Of a stretch of DNA of 64,000 nt, positions 19,662-27,009 are shown piece by piece; position 1 is the first letter of the stretch; every line of letters starts with the position of its first letter. The translations under genes and the position numbers were made by a program. Source of the DNA: Mesorhizobium sp. M4B.F.Ca.ET.058.02.1.1. GTDB lineage: Bacteria; Pseudomonadota; Alphaproteobacteria; Rhizobiales; Rhizobiaceae. A model generated the notes under the pieces. It searched no databases. It had not been told where the DNA came from and worked only from the letters and a program-made list of their open reading frames with translations. The stretch is from positions 682,001-746,000 of the forward strand of contig NZ_CP034450.1 in the NCBI RefSeq assembly GCF_003952505.1, written 5' to 3'.

Positions 19662-19688
19662 CCCGAAGCACAAGTAGGGCTACAGAGC

Positions 19689-20615
19689 TCAGGCAGCACG
19701 GCCGGGCGTCCGCGAGGATGCCCGGCCGATTTCTTGCGCGGTGTCGATGAAGGCCCGGAGCTTCGGCGCCATCGACGCCCGGCGCGGGAAATAGAGGAAC
19801 AGGCCGGGTTCCTCGATCGCCGACTGCGGCAGGATCTGCACGAGGCGACCGGCGGCGATGTGGGCGCGCACCAGCGGCTCAAAGACATAGATGATGCCAA
19901 CCCCGGCAAGCGCGAGGTCGATCGCGGCGAGCGAATCGGTGACGATTGCCGTGCCATTCGTTTCCACAGAGACGTCATTGCCGTCCTCGCTCAGGTCCCA
20001 GCGGTAGAGCGCGCCACTGCGCACGAGGCGGTAGCCGATGCAATTGTGGCCGGCGAGATCGGCGATGGCGGTGGGACGGCCGCGCCGCCCGACATAGGTC
20101 GGCGAAGCAGCCATCACGACACTGAATGGCGGCGTCAGCCGGACCGCCACCATATCCTGTGCGATCATCTCGCCCAGCCTGATGCCGGCGTCGAAACCTT
20201 CTCCCACGATATCGACGAGGCCCTGATCGGCAAACAGCTCGACGGTCACGTCCGGATAGCGCTCCGCCATCGCCGCCACCACGGGGGTCACCGCCAGCGG
20301 GATGGCGATATGGGAGACGTTGATCCTGAGCAGCCCCGCCGGGCGGCCGCCGATGCCGCGGATGCGGTCCATGCGTTCGGCGATGTCCTGCAGGGCAGGG
20401 GCTGCGGTCTCGATCAATGCCTTGCCGGCTTCGGTCAGCGAGACGCTGCGCGTCGTGCGCGCGAACAGCGGCTGACCGATCCGCTCCTCGACCAGACGCA
20501 CAGCGTGGCTGACCGCCGACGGGCTCATGCCGAGCTCGGCCGCGGCGAGCGCGAAGCCGCCGCGCCGTGCGACGGCGACGACGACAGGCAGGTGGCTGAG
20601 CAGATCGCGATCCAT
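19689..20615 (-). CDS. LysR-family transcriptional regulator
   Basis: DNA-binding regulator of 308 residues. The winged helix occupies about residues 5-63, with FALAAAELGMSPSAVSHAVR as recognition region and LFARTTRSVSLTEAG as wing. The effector-binding domain follows. The start chosen is MDRDLLSHLP; ATGs at 20633 and 20639 are alternatives, but a LysR-type palindrome at 20638-20654 favours the downstream start. It is divergent from the NTF2-like gene and the aldo-keto reductase, which are its likely targets. It closely resembles regulators paired with oxidoreductases. Confidence 0.9.
   Translation of the reverse strand: MDRDLLSHLPVVVAVARRGGFALAAAELGMSPSAVSHAVRLVEERIGQPLFARTTRSVSLTEAGKALIETAAPALQDIAERMDRIRGIGGRPAGLLRINVSHIAIPLAVTPVVAAMAERYPDVTVELFADQGLVDIVGEGFDAGIRLGEMIAQDMVAVRLTPPFSVVMAASPTYVGRRGRPTAIADLAGHNCIGYRLVRSGALYRWDLSEDGNDVSVETNGTAIVTDSLAAIDLALAGVGIIYVFEPLVRAHIAAGRLVQILPQSAIEEPGLFLYFPRRASMAPKLRAFIDTAQEIGRASSRTPGRAA
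19699..19728 (+). terminator. terminator-like hairpin after tsf, inside the end of the convergent LysR gene
   Basis: CGGCCGGGC (19699-19707) pairs with GCCCGGCCG (19720-19728), followed by ATTTCTT. Read on the plus strand it could terminate tsf transcription. It lies within the last codons of the opposing LysR gene. Confidence 0.5.
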
Positions 20616-20637
20616 TGATGAGCGGTATCGCATAGTC

Positions 20638-20654
20638 ATTGCGAACAATGCAAT
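20638..20654. promoter_or_regulatory. LysR-type operator candidate
   Basis: ATTGC (20638-20642) and GCAAT (20650-20654) are perfect arms around GAACAAT, giving the T-N11-A core TGCGAACAATGCA. It sits in the divergent region between the LysR gene and the NTF2-like gene, the usual place for such sites. Confidence 0.55.
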
Positions 20655-20731
20655 CTTATCGTCTGCCGCATACTTGCACACATTGTCGCCAGCGCCACCG
20701 GCGGCGGGCCGATGCAGAAGGAGAAGACGAG

Positions 20732-21259
20732 ATGAAAGCGTTGAAGCACGTCACTTTCGCAGCGGGCATGGCATTGGCACCGGTCGATGCCGGCGGAGCG
20801 GAACCGTCGGACTGGCACGCGCACGCCAATGAGCGCGCCGTGATCCGCATCGCCGACTCGATCGACCGCGCCGTCGACGCGCAGGACTGGCCGCTTGCCC
20901 GTAGCTATTTCGCGGATCGGGTCACTGTGGATTTCAGCAGCCTCTCCGGACGGCCGCCGGCCACCATCGCCTCGGACGAGCTGATCGGCACATGGTCGGC
21001 GAACCTCAAGGGGAGCAAGACGAGCCTGCACCTGCGCACCAACCACCAGGTGGTGATCGACGGCGACCGCGCCACCGTGTCGTCGAATGGCTACGCCTGG
21101 AATCGGATGGAAGGCAATGGCGACCCGCTCTGGGAAGTCTGGGGCACCTACGAGCACCGCCTGACCCGCACGCAAGCCGGCTGGAAAGTGGATGGCTTCA
21201 CGTTCCGCATGACGCATGAGCGCGGCAACGCGTGGGTCAAGACCACTCCCGGCCGCTGA
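20732..21259 (+). CDS. SnoaL/NTF2-like fold protein
   Basis: Protein of 175 residues. After a short hydrophobic start that may be a weak signal peptide (KALKHVTFAAGMALAPVDA), it has the NTF2-like pattern IADSIDRAVDAQDWPLARSY, then FADRVTVDFSSL and later WEVWGTYEHRLTRTQAGWKV. Such proteins bind or isomerise small ligands, but nothing here shows catalysis. AGAAGGAGAAGACGAG supports this start over an upstream ATG. The stop is 38 bases before the aldo-keto reductase start, so they form an operon. Confidence 0.8.
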   Translation: MKALKHVTFAAGMALAPVDAGGAEPSDWHAHANERAVIRIADSIDRAVDAQDWPLARSYFADRVTVDFSSLSGRPPATIASDELIGTWSANLKGSKTSLHLRTNHQVVIDGDRATVSSNGYAWNRMEGNGDPLWEVWGTYEHRLTRTQAGWKVDGFTFRMTHERGNAWVKTTPGR

Positions 21260-21297
21260 ATGGCGGCATCAATCCCTATCAGAATCGGAACTACATC

Positions 21298-22407
21298 ATG
21301 ACGATGAATTACTACACCCTCGGCAACAGCGGCCTTCGGGTAAGCCGCATCGCGCTCGGCACGATGACCTTCGGCACGGAATGGGGCTGGGGAGCCGACC
21401 GGGAAACCGCCCGCTCGATGTTCGACGCCTATGTCGAGGCAGGCGGCAATTTCTTCGATACCGCCGACCTCTACACCAATGGCACGAGCGAGACCTGGCT
21501 CGGCGAATTCGTCGCCGAGCGCGGGCTGCGCGACAAGGCAGTGATCGCCACCAAGTTCACCATGAACACCGAGCCCGGCAATCCGAACAGCGGCGGCAAT
21601 GGCCGCAAGAACATCATGCGCGCGGTGGAGGCCTCGCTCAGGCGGCTCGGCACGGACTATATCGACCTCTACCTGCTTCACGTCTGGGACAGGCTGACGC
21701 CGGCCGAAGAGGTCATGCGCACGCTGGACGACCTGGTGCGCGCGGGCAAGGTGCGCCATATCGGTCTGTCGGACGTGCCGGCCTGGTATGCCGGCCGCGC
21801 CCAGGCGATTGCCGAATTGCGCGGCTACGAGCCAGTTTCGGCCTTGCAGCTCGAATATTCGCTCGCCGAACGTTCGATCGAGCATGAGTTCGTCCCCTTC
21901 GGCACGCGTCACGGGGCGGGCATCATGGTCTGGAGCCCGCTGGCCAGCGGCTTGCTCAGCGGCAAGTATCGGCCGGCGCAGGCCGGAAATGCCGGCCGGC
22001 TCGATGGGTTCCGCAACACCACCCATCCGGGGTTCCAGAAATTCACCGAGCGCAACTGGAAGATCGTGGCGGAGCTCGAAAAGGTTGCCGCCGAACTCGG
22101 CCGCAGCATGCCCCAGGTCGCGCTCAACTGGGTGGCGACGCAGCCGGGCGTCGCCACGGTCATTCTCGGCGCGACCAAGCTTGCCCAACTACAGGACAAT
22201 ATCGGGGCGCTGGATTTTTCAATTCCAGCCGCGCTTCGCGAAAGACTGGAGGTAGTCAGCAGATCCCCGGCGCCATTCCCCCATTCCTATTTCGGCTTCG
22301 AGATCCAGGGCCGGGTCACCGGCGGCGCCACGACTGGCGACAAGCCGGCCGGCTATGCGCAGCCGGTGCTCATCGAGGGCGAAGCCGTCAGCGTTGCCAG
22401 CGACTGA
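21298..22407 (+). CDS. aldo/keto reductase
   Basis: NAD(P)H-dependent oxidoreductase with a TIM barrel, 369 residues. The catalytic Asp and Tyr lie in FFDTADLYTNGTSE, the Lys in IATKFTMN and the His in LYLLHVWD. The cofactor-binding end includes VATVILGATK. The start MTMNYYTLGNSGLRVSR is chosen; longer in-frame sequence overlaps the preceding gene. It belongs to a LysR-controlled cassette placed between tsf and pyrH. Substrate unknown; this subgroup includes general aldehyde reductases. Confidence 0.92.
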   Translation: MTMNYYTLGNSGLRVSRIALGTMTFGTEWGWGADRETARSMFDAYVEAGGNFFDTADLYTNGTSETWLGEFVAERGLRDKAVIATKFTMNTEPGNPNSGGNGRKNIMRAVEASLRRLGTDYIDLYLLHVWDRLTPAEEVMRTLDDLVRAGKVRHIGLSDVPAWYAGRAQAIAELRGYEPVSALQLEYSLAERSIEHEFVPFGTRHGAGIMVWSPLASGLLSGKYRPAQAGNAGRLDGFRNTTHPGFQKFTERNWKIVAELEKVAAELGRSMPQVALNWVATQPGVATVILGATKLAQLQDNIGALDFSIPAALRERLEVVSRSPAPFPHSYFGFEIQGRVTGGATTGDKPAGYAQPVLIEGEAVSVASD

Positions 22408-22566
22408 TTGGCGCAAGCCGGAGAGGCGGGCATTGCGCAGGGGCGCCGCGTGACATCGCGGCGCCCTTCGTGTATCGGAACTCGCATCGCGCCGGTGTTT
22501 TTGGGCGCGGCGCCTGCGCGAGGGCGGCCACCCCAGGCGCTTCACACGCACAATGACGAGGATCAG

Positions 22567-23289
22567 ATGACGGCGAAGCCCCTCTACCGACGTGTCTTGC
22601 TGAAAGCGTCGGGCGAAGCGTTGATGGGGGAGCAGCATTTCGGCATCGATGTCTCGGTCGTTGACCGCATCGCGGCCGACATTGCCGAGGCCCGCGCGAT
22701 GGGCATCGAGGTCGGCGTCGTCATCGGCGGCGGCAACATTTTCCGAGGCGTGGCGGTTGCGTCCAAGGGCGGCGACCGCGTCACCGGCGATCACATGGGC
22801 ATGCTTGCCACCGTCATCAACTCGCTGGCGCTGCGCACCTCGCTGAACAAGATCGGCGTCGATGCCGTAGTGCTGTCGGCGATCGCCATGCCGGAGCTTT
22901 GCGAGAGCTTCTCCCAGCGCCAGGCCACCGCCTACATGAACCAGGGCAAGGTGGTCATCTTCGCCGGCGGTACCGGCAATCCGTTCTTCACCACCGATTC
23001 GGCAGCAGCGCTCCGCGCCGCCGAGATTGGCGCCGATGCGCTGTTCAAGGGCACCCAGGTCGACGGCGTCTATTCCGCCGATCCCAAGAAAGACCCGAAC
23101 GCGACCCGCTTCGAACGCATAAGCCATGCGGAAGTGATCAAACGCGGGCTTTCGATCATGGATACGGCAGCGATTGCACTTGCGCGCGAAAACAACATTC
23201 CGATAATCGTCTATTCGATCCACGAAAAGGGTGGTTTTGGCGAGATTCTGAGGGGCGGCGGCCGGTGTACGGTCGTTGCGGACGATTGA
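22567..23289 (+). CDS. pyrH: UMP kinase
   Basis: Phosphorylates UMP to UDP. Hexameric amino-acid-kinase-fold enzyme of 240 residues. LLKASGEALMGE near the N terminus binds phosphate, and VVIGGGNIFRG, the GDHMGMLATVINSLAL block and FAGGTGNPFFTTDSAAALRA follow. The in-frame upstream extension from 22408 is not conserved, and MTAKPLYRR fits the family start. A GAGGATCAG site precedes it. It heads pyrH-frr-uppS-cdsA-rseP-bamA. Confidence 0.97.
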   Translation: MTAKPLYRRVLLKASGEALMGEQHFGIDVSVVDRIAADIAEARAMGIEVGVVIGGGNIFRGVAVASKGGDRVTGDHMGMLATVINSLALRTSLNKIGVDAVVLSAIAMPELCESFSQRQATAYMNQGKVVIFAGGTGNPFFTTDSAAALRAAEIGADALFKGTQVDGVYSADPKKDPNATRFERISHAEVIKRGLSIMDTAAIALARENNIPIIVYSIHEKGGFGEILRGGGRCTVVADD

Positions 23290-23410
23290 TCCGGAGCCGA
23301 TGCCGATCCGGAAGCCCGCTATGAAGCGGCAGGCGGTATCGGAACAAGGCTCGAGCACGGGGCTGTTGCCCTGAAACAGTGAACCCGGCAAACGGGTCGA
23401 GGAGACAATG

Positions 23411-23965
23411 ATGAGTGGTGAGTTCGACGACCTCAAGCGGCGCATGGACGGGGCGATCGCCGCGTTCCGGCATGACCTGGCTTCGCTGCGCACCGGCCGC
23501 GCGTCCAGCAACCTGCTCGACGCAATTCAGGTCCAGGCCTACGGCACGACGATGCCGATCAACCAGGTGGCGAACGTGTCCGTGCCGGAGCCGCGCATGC
23601 TTTCGGTGTCGGTCTGGGACAAGGCGATGGTCGGCGCCGTCGACCGCGCCATCCGCGAATCCAACCTCGGCTTCAACCCCATCGTCGACGGCACCAATCT
23701 GAGGATCCCGCTGCCCGAACTCAACGAGCAGCGCCGCAAGGAACTGGTCAAGATCTCGCACGGCTATGCCGAGAACGCCCGCGTCGCTGTCCGCCATGTC
23801 CGGCGCGACGGCATGGATTTCCTCAAGAAGGCCGAAAAGGACGGCCTCATCGGCGAGGACGATCACCGCAAGCGTTCGGATCAGGTGCAGAAACTGACCG
23901 ACGAGATGATCAGCACCATCGACCATCTGCTTTCCGATAAGGAAGCTGAAATCATGCAGGTTTAG
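23411..23965 (+). CDS. frr: ribosome recycling factor
   Basis: Splits post-termination ribosomes with EF-G, 184 residues. The conserved [12 protein letters not shown], the [11 protein letters not shown] region and the C-terminal [16 protein letters not shown] are intact. Two adjacent ATGs (23408 and 23411) exist. The GGAG at 23401 is better spaced from the second. It lies 121 bases after pyrH. Confidence 0.97.
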   Translation: MSGEFDDLKRRMDGAIAAFRHDLASLRTGRASSNLLDAIQVQAYGTTMPINQVANVSVPEPRMLSVSVWDKAMVGAVDRAIRESNLGFNPIVDGTNLRIPLPELNEQRRKELVKISHGYAENARVAVRHVRRDGMDFLKKAEKDGLIGEDDHRKRSDQVQKLTDEMISTIDHLLSDKEAEIMQV

Positions 23966-23998
23966 GGTTCGGCTCTCCACCGGCCCGAAAGCGAGACC

Positions 23999-24718
23999 AT
24001 GGCAACGCCCGCGCATGTCGCGATCATCATGGATGGAAACGGACGCTGGGCCAAGGCGCGCGGCATGCCGCGGCTTGCCGGCCATCGCGCGGGCGTCGAG
24101 GCCTTGCGCAAGACAGTGCGCGCCGCGCCCGACCTCGGCGTCTCGTTCCTGACAGTATACGCCTTCTCGTCGGAAAACTGGTCGCGGCCGAAATCCGAGG
24201 TCAGCGACCTGATGGGCCTGTTGAAACTGTTTATCCGTCGCGACCTTGCCGAACTGCATCAGAACGGCGTGCGAGTGCGAATCGTCGGCGACAGGGCGGG
24301 GCTGCAGCCCGATATCAGGGGCCTGCTGCAGGAAGCCGAATCGCTCACCGCCGGCAACAAGGCGCTGACGCTGGTCATTGCCTTCAACTATGGCGGGCGC
24401 GACGAGATCGTGCGCGCGGCGCGCAAGCTTGCCGCGGCTGCCGGGCGCGGCGAAATCACCGCCGAGGCTATCACGGCGGAGGCCTTTGCCGGCGCGCTCG
24501 ACACCGATGGCATTCCCGACCCGGAGCTGGTCATCCGCACCAGCGGCGAGCTGAGGTTGTCGAATTTCCTTCTCTGGCAGGCGGCCTACAGCGAGCTTGT
24601 GTTCCTGCCTTGCTACTGGCCCGATTTCAGCCGGGAACACCTGGCCGACGCGCTGCGCGACTTCGCAAGCCGCGAGCGCCGTTTCGGCGGGCTTGCCGCC
24701 CAAGACGTCGCTTCGTGA
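23999..24718 (+). CDS. uppS: undecaprenyl diphosphate synthase (isoprenyl transferase)
   Basis: Cis-prenyltransferase making undecaprenyl diphosphate, the lipid carrier for peptidoglycan and O-antigen. 239 residues. The catalytic [12 protein letters not shown] lies at residues 11-22, VYAFSSENW follows, and the C-terminal [15 protein letters not shown] signature is intact. The stop is within 12 bases of cdsA. It needs isoprenoid precursors, which is relevant to the missing dxr downstream. Confidence 0.97.
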   Translation: MATPAHVAIIMDGNGRWAKARGMPRLAGHRAGVEALRKTVRAAPDLGVSFLTVYAFSSENWSRPKSEVSDLMGLLKLFIRRDLAELHQNGVRVRIVGDRAGLQPDIRGLLQEAESLTAGNKALTLVIAFNYGGRDEIVRAARKLAAAAGRGEITAEAITAEAFAGALDTDGIPDPELVIRTSGELRLSNFLLWQAAYSELVFLPCYWPDFSREHLADALRDFASRERRFGGLAAQDVAS

Positions 24719-24729
24719 GCGGCGGCCAG

Positions 24730-25545
24730 ATGAGCAATCTCCAGCTGCGTGTGATTTCGGCGCTCGTACTGGCCGCCGTCACCCTCGGACTCACCTGGCT
24801 CGGCGGCATGCCGTTCCGCTTGCTCTGCAGCTTCATCGCCTGCACCATCTTCTACGAATGGTCACGCATGTCGCGCCCGACAACCGGCGGCGCCCTGGGC
24901 TTTCTGCCGGAAGCGCTGCTGCTGGCTTTCGTCGGCACCTTGATTGCCGGCGTGCCGGCGTCCTGGCAGCTGATCCTCGTCGCGATCATGGTTGTCGTCA
25001 CGGCGGCCGGCGCTCGAATGCGCGGGACGGCGCAATGGGATGCCCCGGGCCTGGCCTATGCGTCGCTCTCGGGCCTGTCGCTGGCGATGCTGCGCGACGG
25101 CGACCATTCCGGCCTGATTGCGATCCTCTTCCTGTTCGCCGTCGTCTGGGCGACCGACATAGCGGCCTATTTCGTCGGTCGCGCCGTTGGCGGCCCGAAG
25201 CTGGCGCCGTCGATCTCGCCCGGCAAGACGCAGAGCGGGGCGTTGGGCGGCGCCGTCGGCGGCGTCGTGGCCGGTGTGCTTTTGGCCTCGGCGACCGGAG
25301 TCGGCAATCTCGGAACACTCGGCCTCGTGGCACTCGCCCTGTCGGTGGTGGCGCAGGCAGGTGACCTTTTCGAATCCTGGGTCAAGCGCCGCCACGGCCA
25401 GAAGGACTCCGGCAACCTGATCCCTGGCCATGGCGGCGTCATGGACAGGGTGGACGGGCTTGTCGCGGCGGCTCTGGCCCTGTACGTCATCGGCTGGATC
25501 TCGGCGGGCGCCGATCATCCGGCGCAGGGGCTGTTTCCGATTTGA
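24730..25545 (+). CDS. cdsA: phosphatidate cytidylyltransferase (CDP-diglyceride synthase)
   Basis: Makes CDP-diacylglycerol for phospholipid synthesis in the inner membrane. 271 residues with about seven hydrophobic segments. The C-terminal signature SWVKRRHGQKDSGNLIPGHG followed by GVMDRVDG is complete. A GTG at 24715 overlapping the uppS stop (GTGA) is an alternative start adding five residues. In many alphaproteobacteria dxr follows; here the next gene is rseP after 103 bases. Confidence 0.95.
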   Translation: MSNLQLRVISALVLAAVTLGLTWLGGMPFRLLCSFIACTIFYEWSRMSRPTTGGALGFLPEALLLAFVGTLIAGVPASWQLILVAIMVVVTAAGARMRGTAQWDAPGLAYASLSGLSLAMLRDGDHSGLIAILFLFAVVWATDIAAYFVGRAVGGPKLAPSISPGKTQSGALGGAVGGVVAGVLLASATGVGNLGTLGLVALALSVVAQAGDLFESWVKRRHGQKDSGNLIPGHGGVMDRVDGLVAAALALYVIGWISAGADHPAQGLFPI

Positions 25546-25648
25546 ACCGCATGCCGCAGGGCGAAGAACAGGCAGCGCCACGGATTCGCCCGGATTGATG
25601 TCACAGTCGCGGCACGGCCTGCGTCGCGCACGGTTTTGAGGACACGAC

Positions 25649-26791
25649 TTGAACGAGATTCTTCACGCGTTGTTCAGCACGGAAGGCTTCGTCCTCGGCA
25701 CGCTGGTGCCGTTCCTGTTCGTGCTGACCGTGGTGGTCTTCGTACACGAAATGGGCCACTACCTCATCGGCCGCTTGTGCGGCATCGGCGTCAAGGCCTT
25801 TTCGATCGGCTTCGGCCCCGAGCTCATCGGCTTCAACGACAGCCACGGCACACGCTGGAAGCTCTGCGCCATACCGCTTGGCGGCTATGTCAAATTCGTC
25901 GGCGACATGAATGCCACGTCGAGCCAGCCGAGCGCCGAGGACCTGGAGGCGCTGAGTGATTCGGAGCGCGAGGTCGCGTTCCATACCCAGCCGATCTGGA
26001 AACGCGCCGCGACAGTGGTGGCCGGGCCGCTGTTCAATTTCCTGCTGACCATAGTCGTCTTTGCCGTGCTGTTTTCCGTCTATGGCCGCCCGGTGCTGGA
26101 CCCAATGGTGGCCCAGGTCACCGCTGGCAGCCCCGCCGACAAGGCAGGCATCCAGCCGGGTGACCGATTCGTCAGAGTCGACGGCAGCACGGTCGAGACC
26201 TTCGCTGACGTCCAGCGCCTCGTTCAGGGCCGCGCCGGCGATGCCATCGCCTTCACCATGCTGCGCGATGGCAAGGAGATTACGCTCACAGCGACCCCTG
26301 TGCCGATGGAACAGCAGGATGCGCTGGGCAACAAGATCAAGGTGGCCGTGATCGGCGTCGTCAACAGCACCGAACTCGGCCAGGCGCGCATTGTCACCTA
26401 CAATCCCGTCGGTGCCGTGGGCGCGGCCATCGAGGAGACCGGGCACGTCATCCAGCGCACGGGGCAGTTTCTGCAGCGTTTCGTTGTCGGCCGCGAGGAC
26501 AAATGCCAGCTTGGGGGACCGATCAAGATCGCCAAAATGTCGGGTCAGGCGGCGAAACTCGGCTTCGAATGGCTGGTGCAGCTTGTTGCATTCCTGTCAG
26601 TCGGAATAGGAATTCTCAATCTTCTGCCGATTCCCCCCCTCGACGGCGGCCACCTCTTGTTCTACGGCGTGGAGGCCGTCTTCCGTCGGCCGGTATCGGA
26701 GCGGATGATGGAAATGGCCTACCGGACCGGACTGCTTCTGGTGTTGGGCTTTATGGGCTTCGTGTTCTGGAACGATCTGTTTGGGTGCTGA
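25649..26791 (+). CDS. rseP: site-2 (RIP) metalloprotease RseP/MmpA
   Basis: Membrane-embedded zinc protease that cleaves anti-sigma factors and signal peptide remnants, 380 residues. The active site HEMGH is at residues 33-37. One PDZ domain lies at about 130-210, fewer than the two of E. coli RseP but usual for alphaproteobacteria. The third zinc ligand is in PPLDGGH (Asp332). The start codon is TTG, with GAGGACACGAC before it; there is no suitable ATG before the first membrane helix. It lies between cdsA and bamA. Confidence 0.94.
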   Translation: MNEILHALFSTEGFVLGTLVPFLFVLTVVVFVHEMGHYLIGRLCGIGVKAFSIGFGPELIGFNDSHGTRWKLCAIPLGGYVKFVGDMNATSSQPSAEDLEALSDSEREVAFHTQPIWKRAATVVAGPLFNFLLTIVVFAVLFSVYGRPVLDPMVAQVTAGSPADKAGIQPGDRFVRVDGSTVETFADVQRLVQGRAGDAIAFTMLRDGKEITLTATPVPMEQQDALGNKIKVAVIGVVNSTELGQARIVTYNPVGAVGAAIEETGHVIQRTGQFLQRFVVGREDKCQLGGPIKIAKMSGQAAKLGFEWLVQLVAFLSVGIGILNLLPIPPLDGGHLLFYGVEAVFRRPVSERMMEMAYRTGLLLVLGFMGFVFWNDLFGC

Positions 26792-26795
26792 AATC

Positions 26796-26888
26796 ATGAA
26801 GAAATTTGGCTTCGGCAGCCGCAATGTTGAGACGCCGTTTACCATGCACAGGGGTAGGCGTGACGCGAAAGCCACGCACCAGGGTTAA
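26796..26888 (+). CDS. possible 30-residue peptide downstream of rseP
   Basis: An ATG four bases after the rseP stop opens a 30-codon frame, MKKFGFGSRNVETPF and on to KATHQG, ending in TAA. It is basic and has no recognisable domain. It could be a real small protein or chance. No clear ribosome-binding site beyond read-through from rseP. Confidence 0.2.
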   Translation: MKKFGFGSRNVETPFTMHRGRRDAKATHQG

Positions 26889-26905
26889 GTAATTACAAAT
26901 TAACC
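26883..26905. promoter_or_regulatory. palindrome upstream of bamA, CtrA-like half-sites
   Basis: GGTTAA (26883-26888) and TTAACC (26900-26905) are exact arms around 11 AT-rich bases, and a further GGTTAA lies at 26932-26937. TTAACC resembles the half-site of CtrA, the alphaproteobacterial cell-cycle regulator. The spacing is not the full TTAA-N7-TTAA consensus, so the link is tentative. Confidence 0.35.
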
Positions 26906-26911
26906 AGAAGC

Positions 26912-26940
26912 CTTGCGTGTAGGGAAAATCCGGTTAATAC
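26912..26940 (+). promoter_or_regulatory. candidate bamA promoter
   Basis: CTTGCG (26912-26917), a 17-base spacer and TAATAC (26935-26940). It is in the 218-base rseP-bamA gap and leaves a leader of about 65 bases. The gap is AT-rich compared with its surroundings. Confidence 0.5.
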
Positions 26941-27009
26941 GGTAGGGGAAAATTACCGCACGTCCGGTTTTCTCGCCGTGGGGACTACGAGAAAAGGTAC
27001 AAAAGCCCG

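Noticed and set aside
17838..19673. 611-codon minus-strand frame opposite rpsB-tsf
   Set aside because: Shadow of two highly conserved translation genes; no recognisable domain.
22471..22500. EcfG promoter upstream of pyrH (GGAAC followed by GTT)
   Set aside because: The spacing is about 15 bases to GTT, too short for the consensus.
25546..25648. Remnant of dxr
   Set aside because: None of the frames in the gap resembles DXR sequence.
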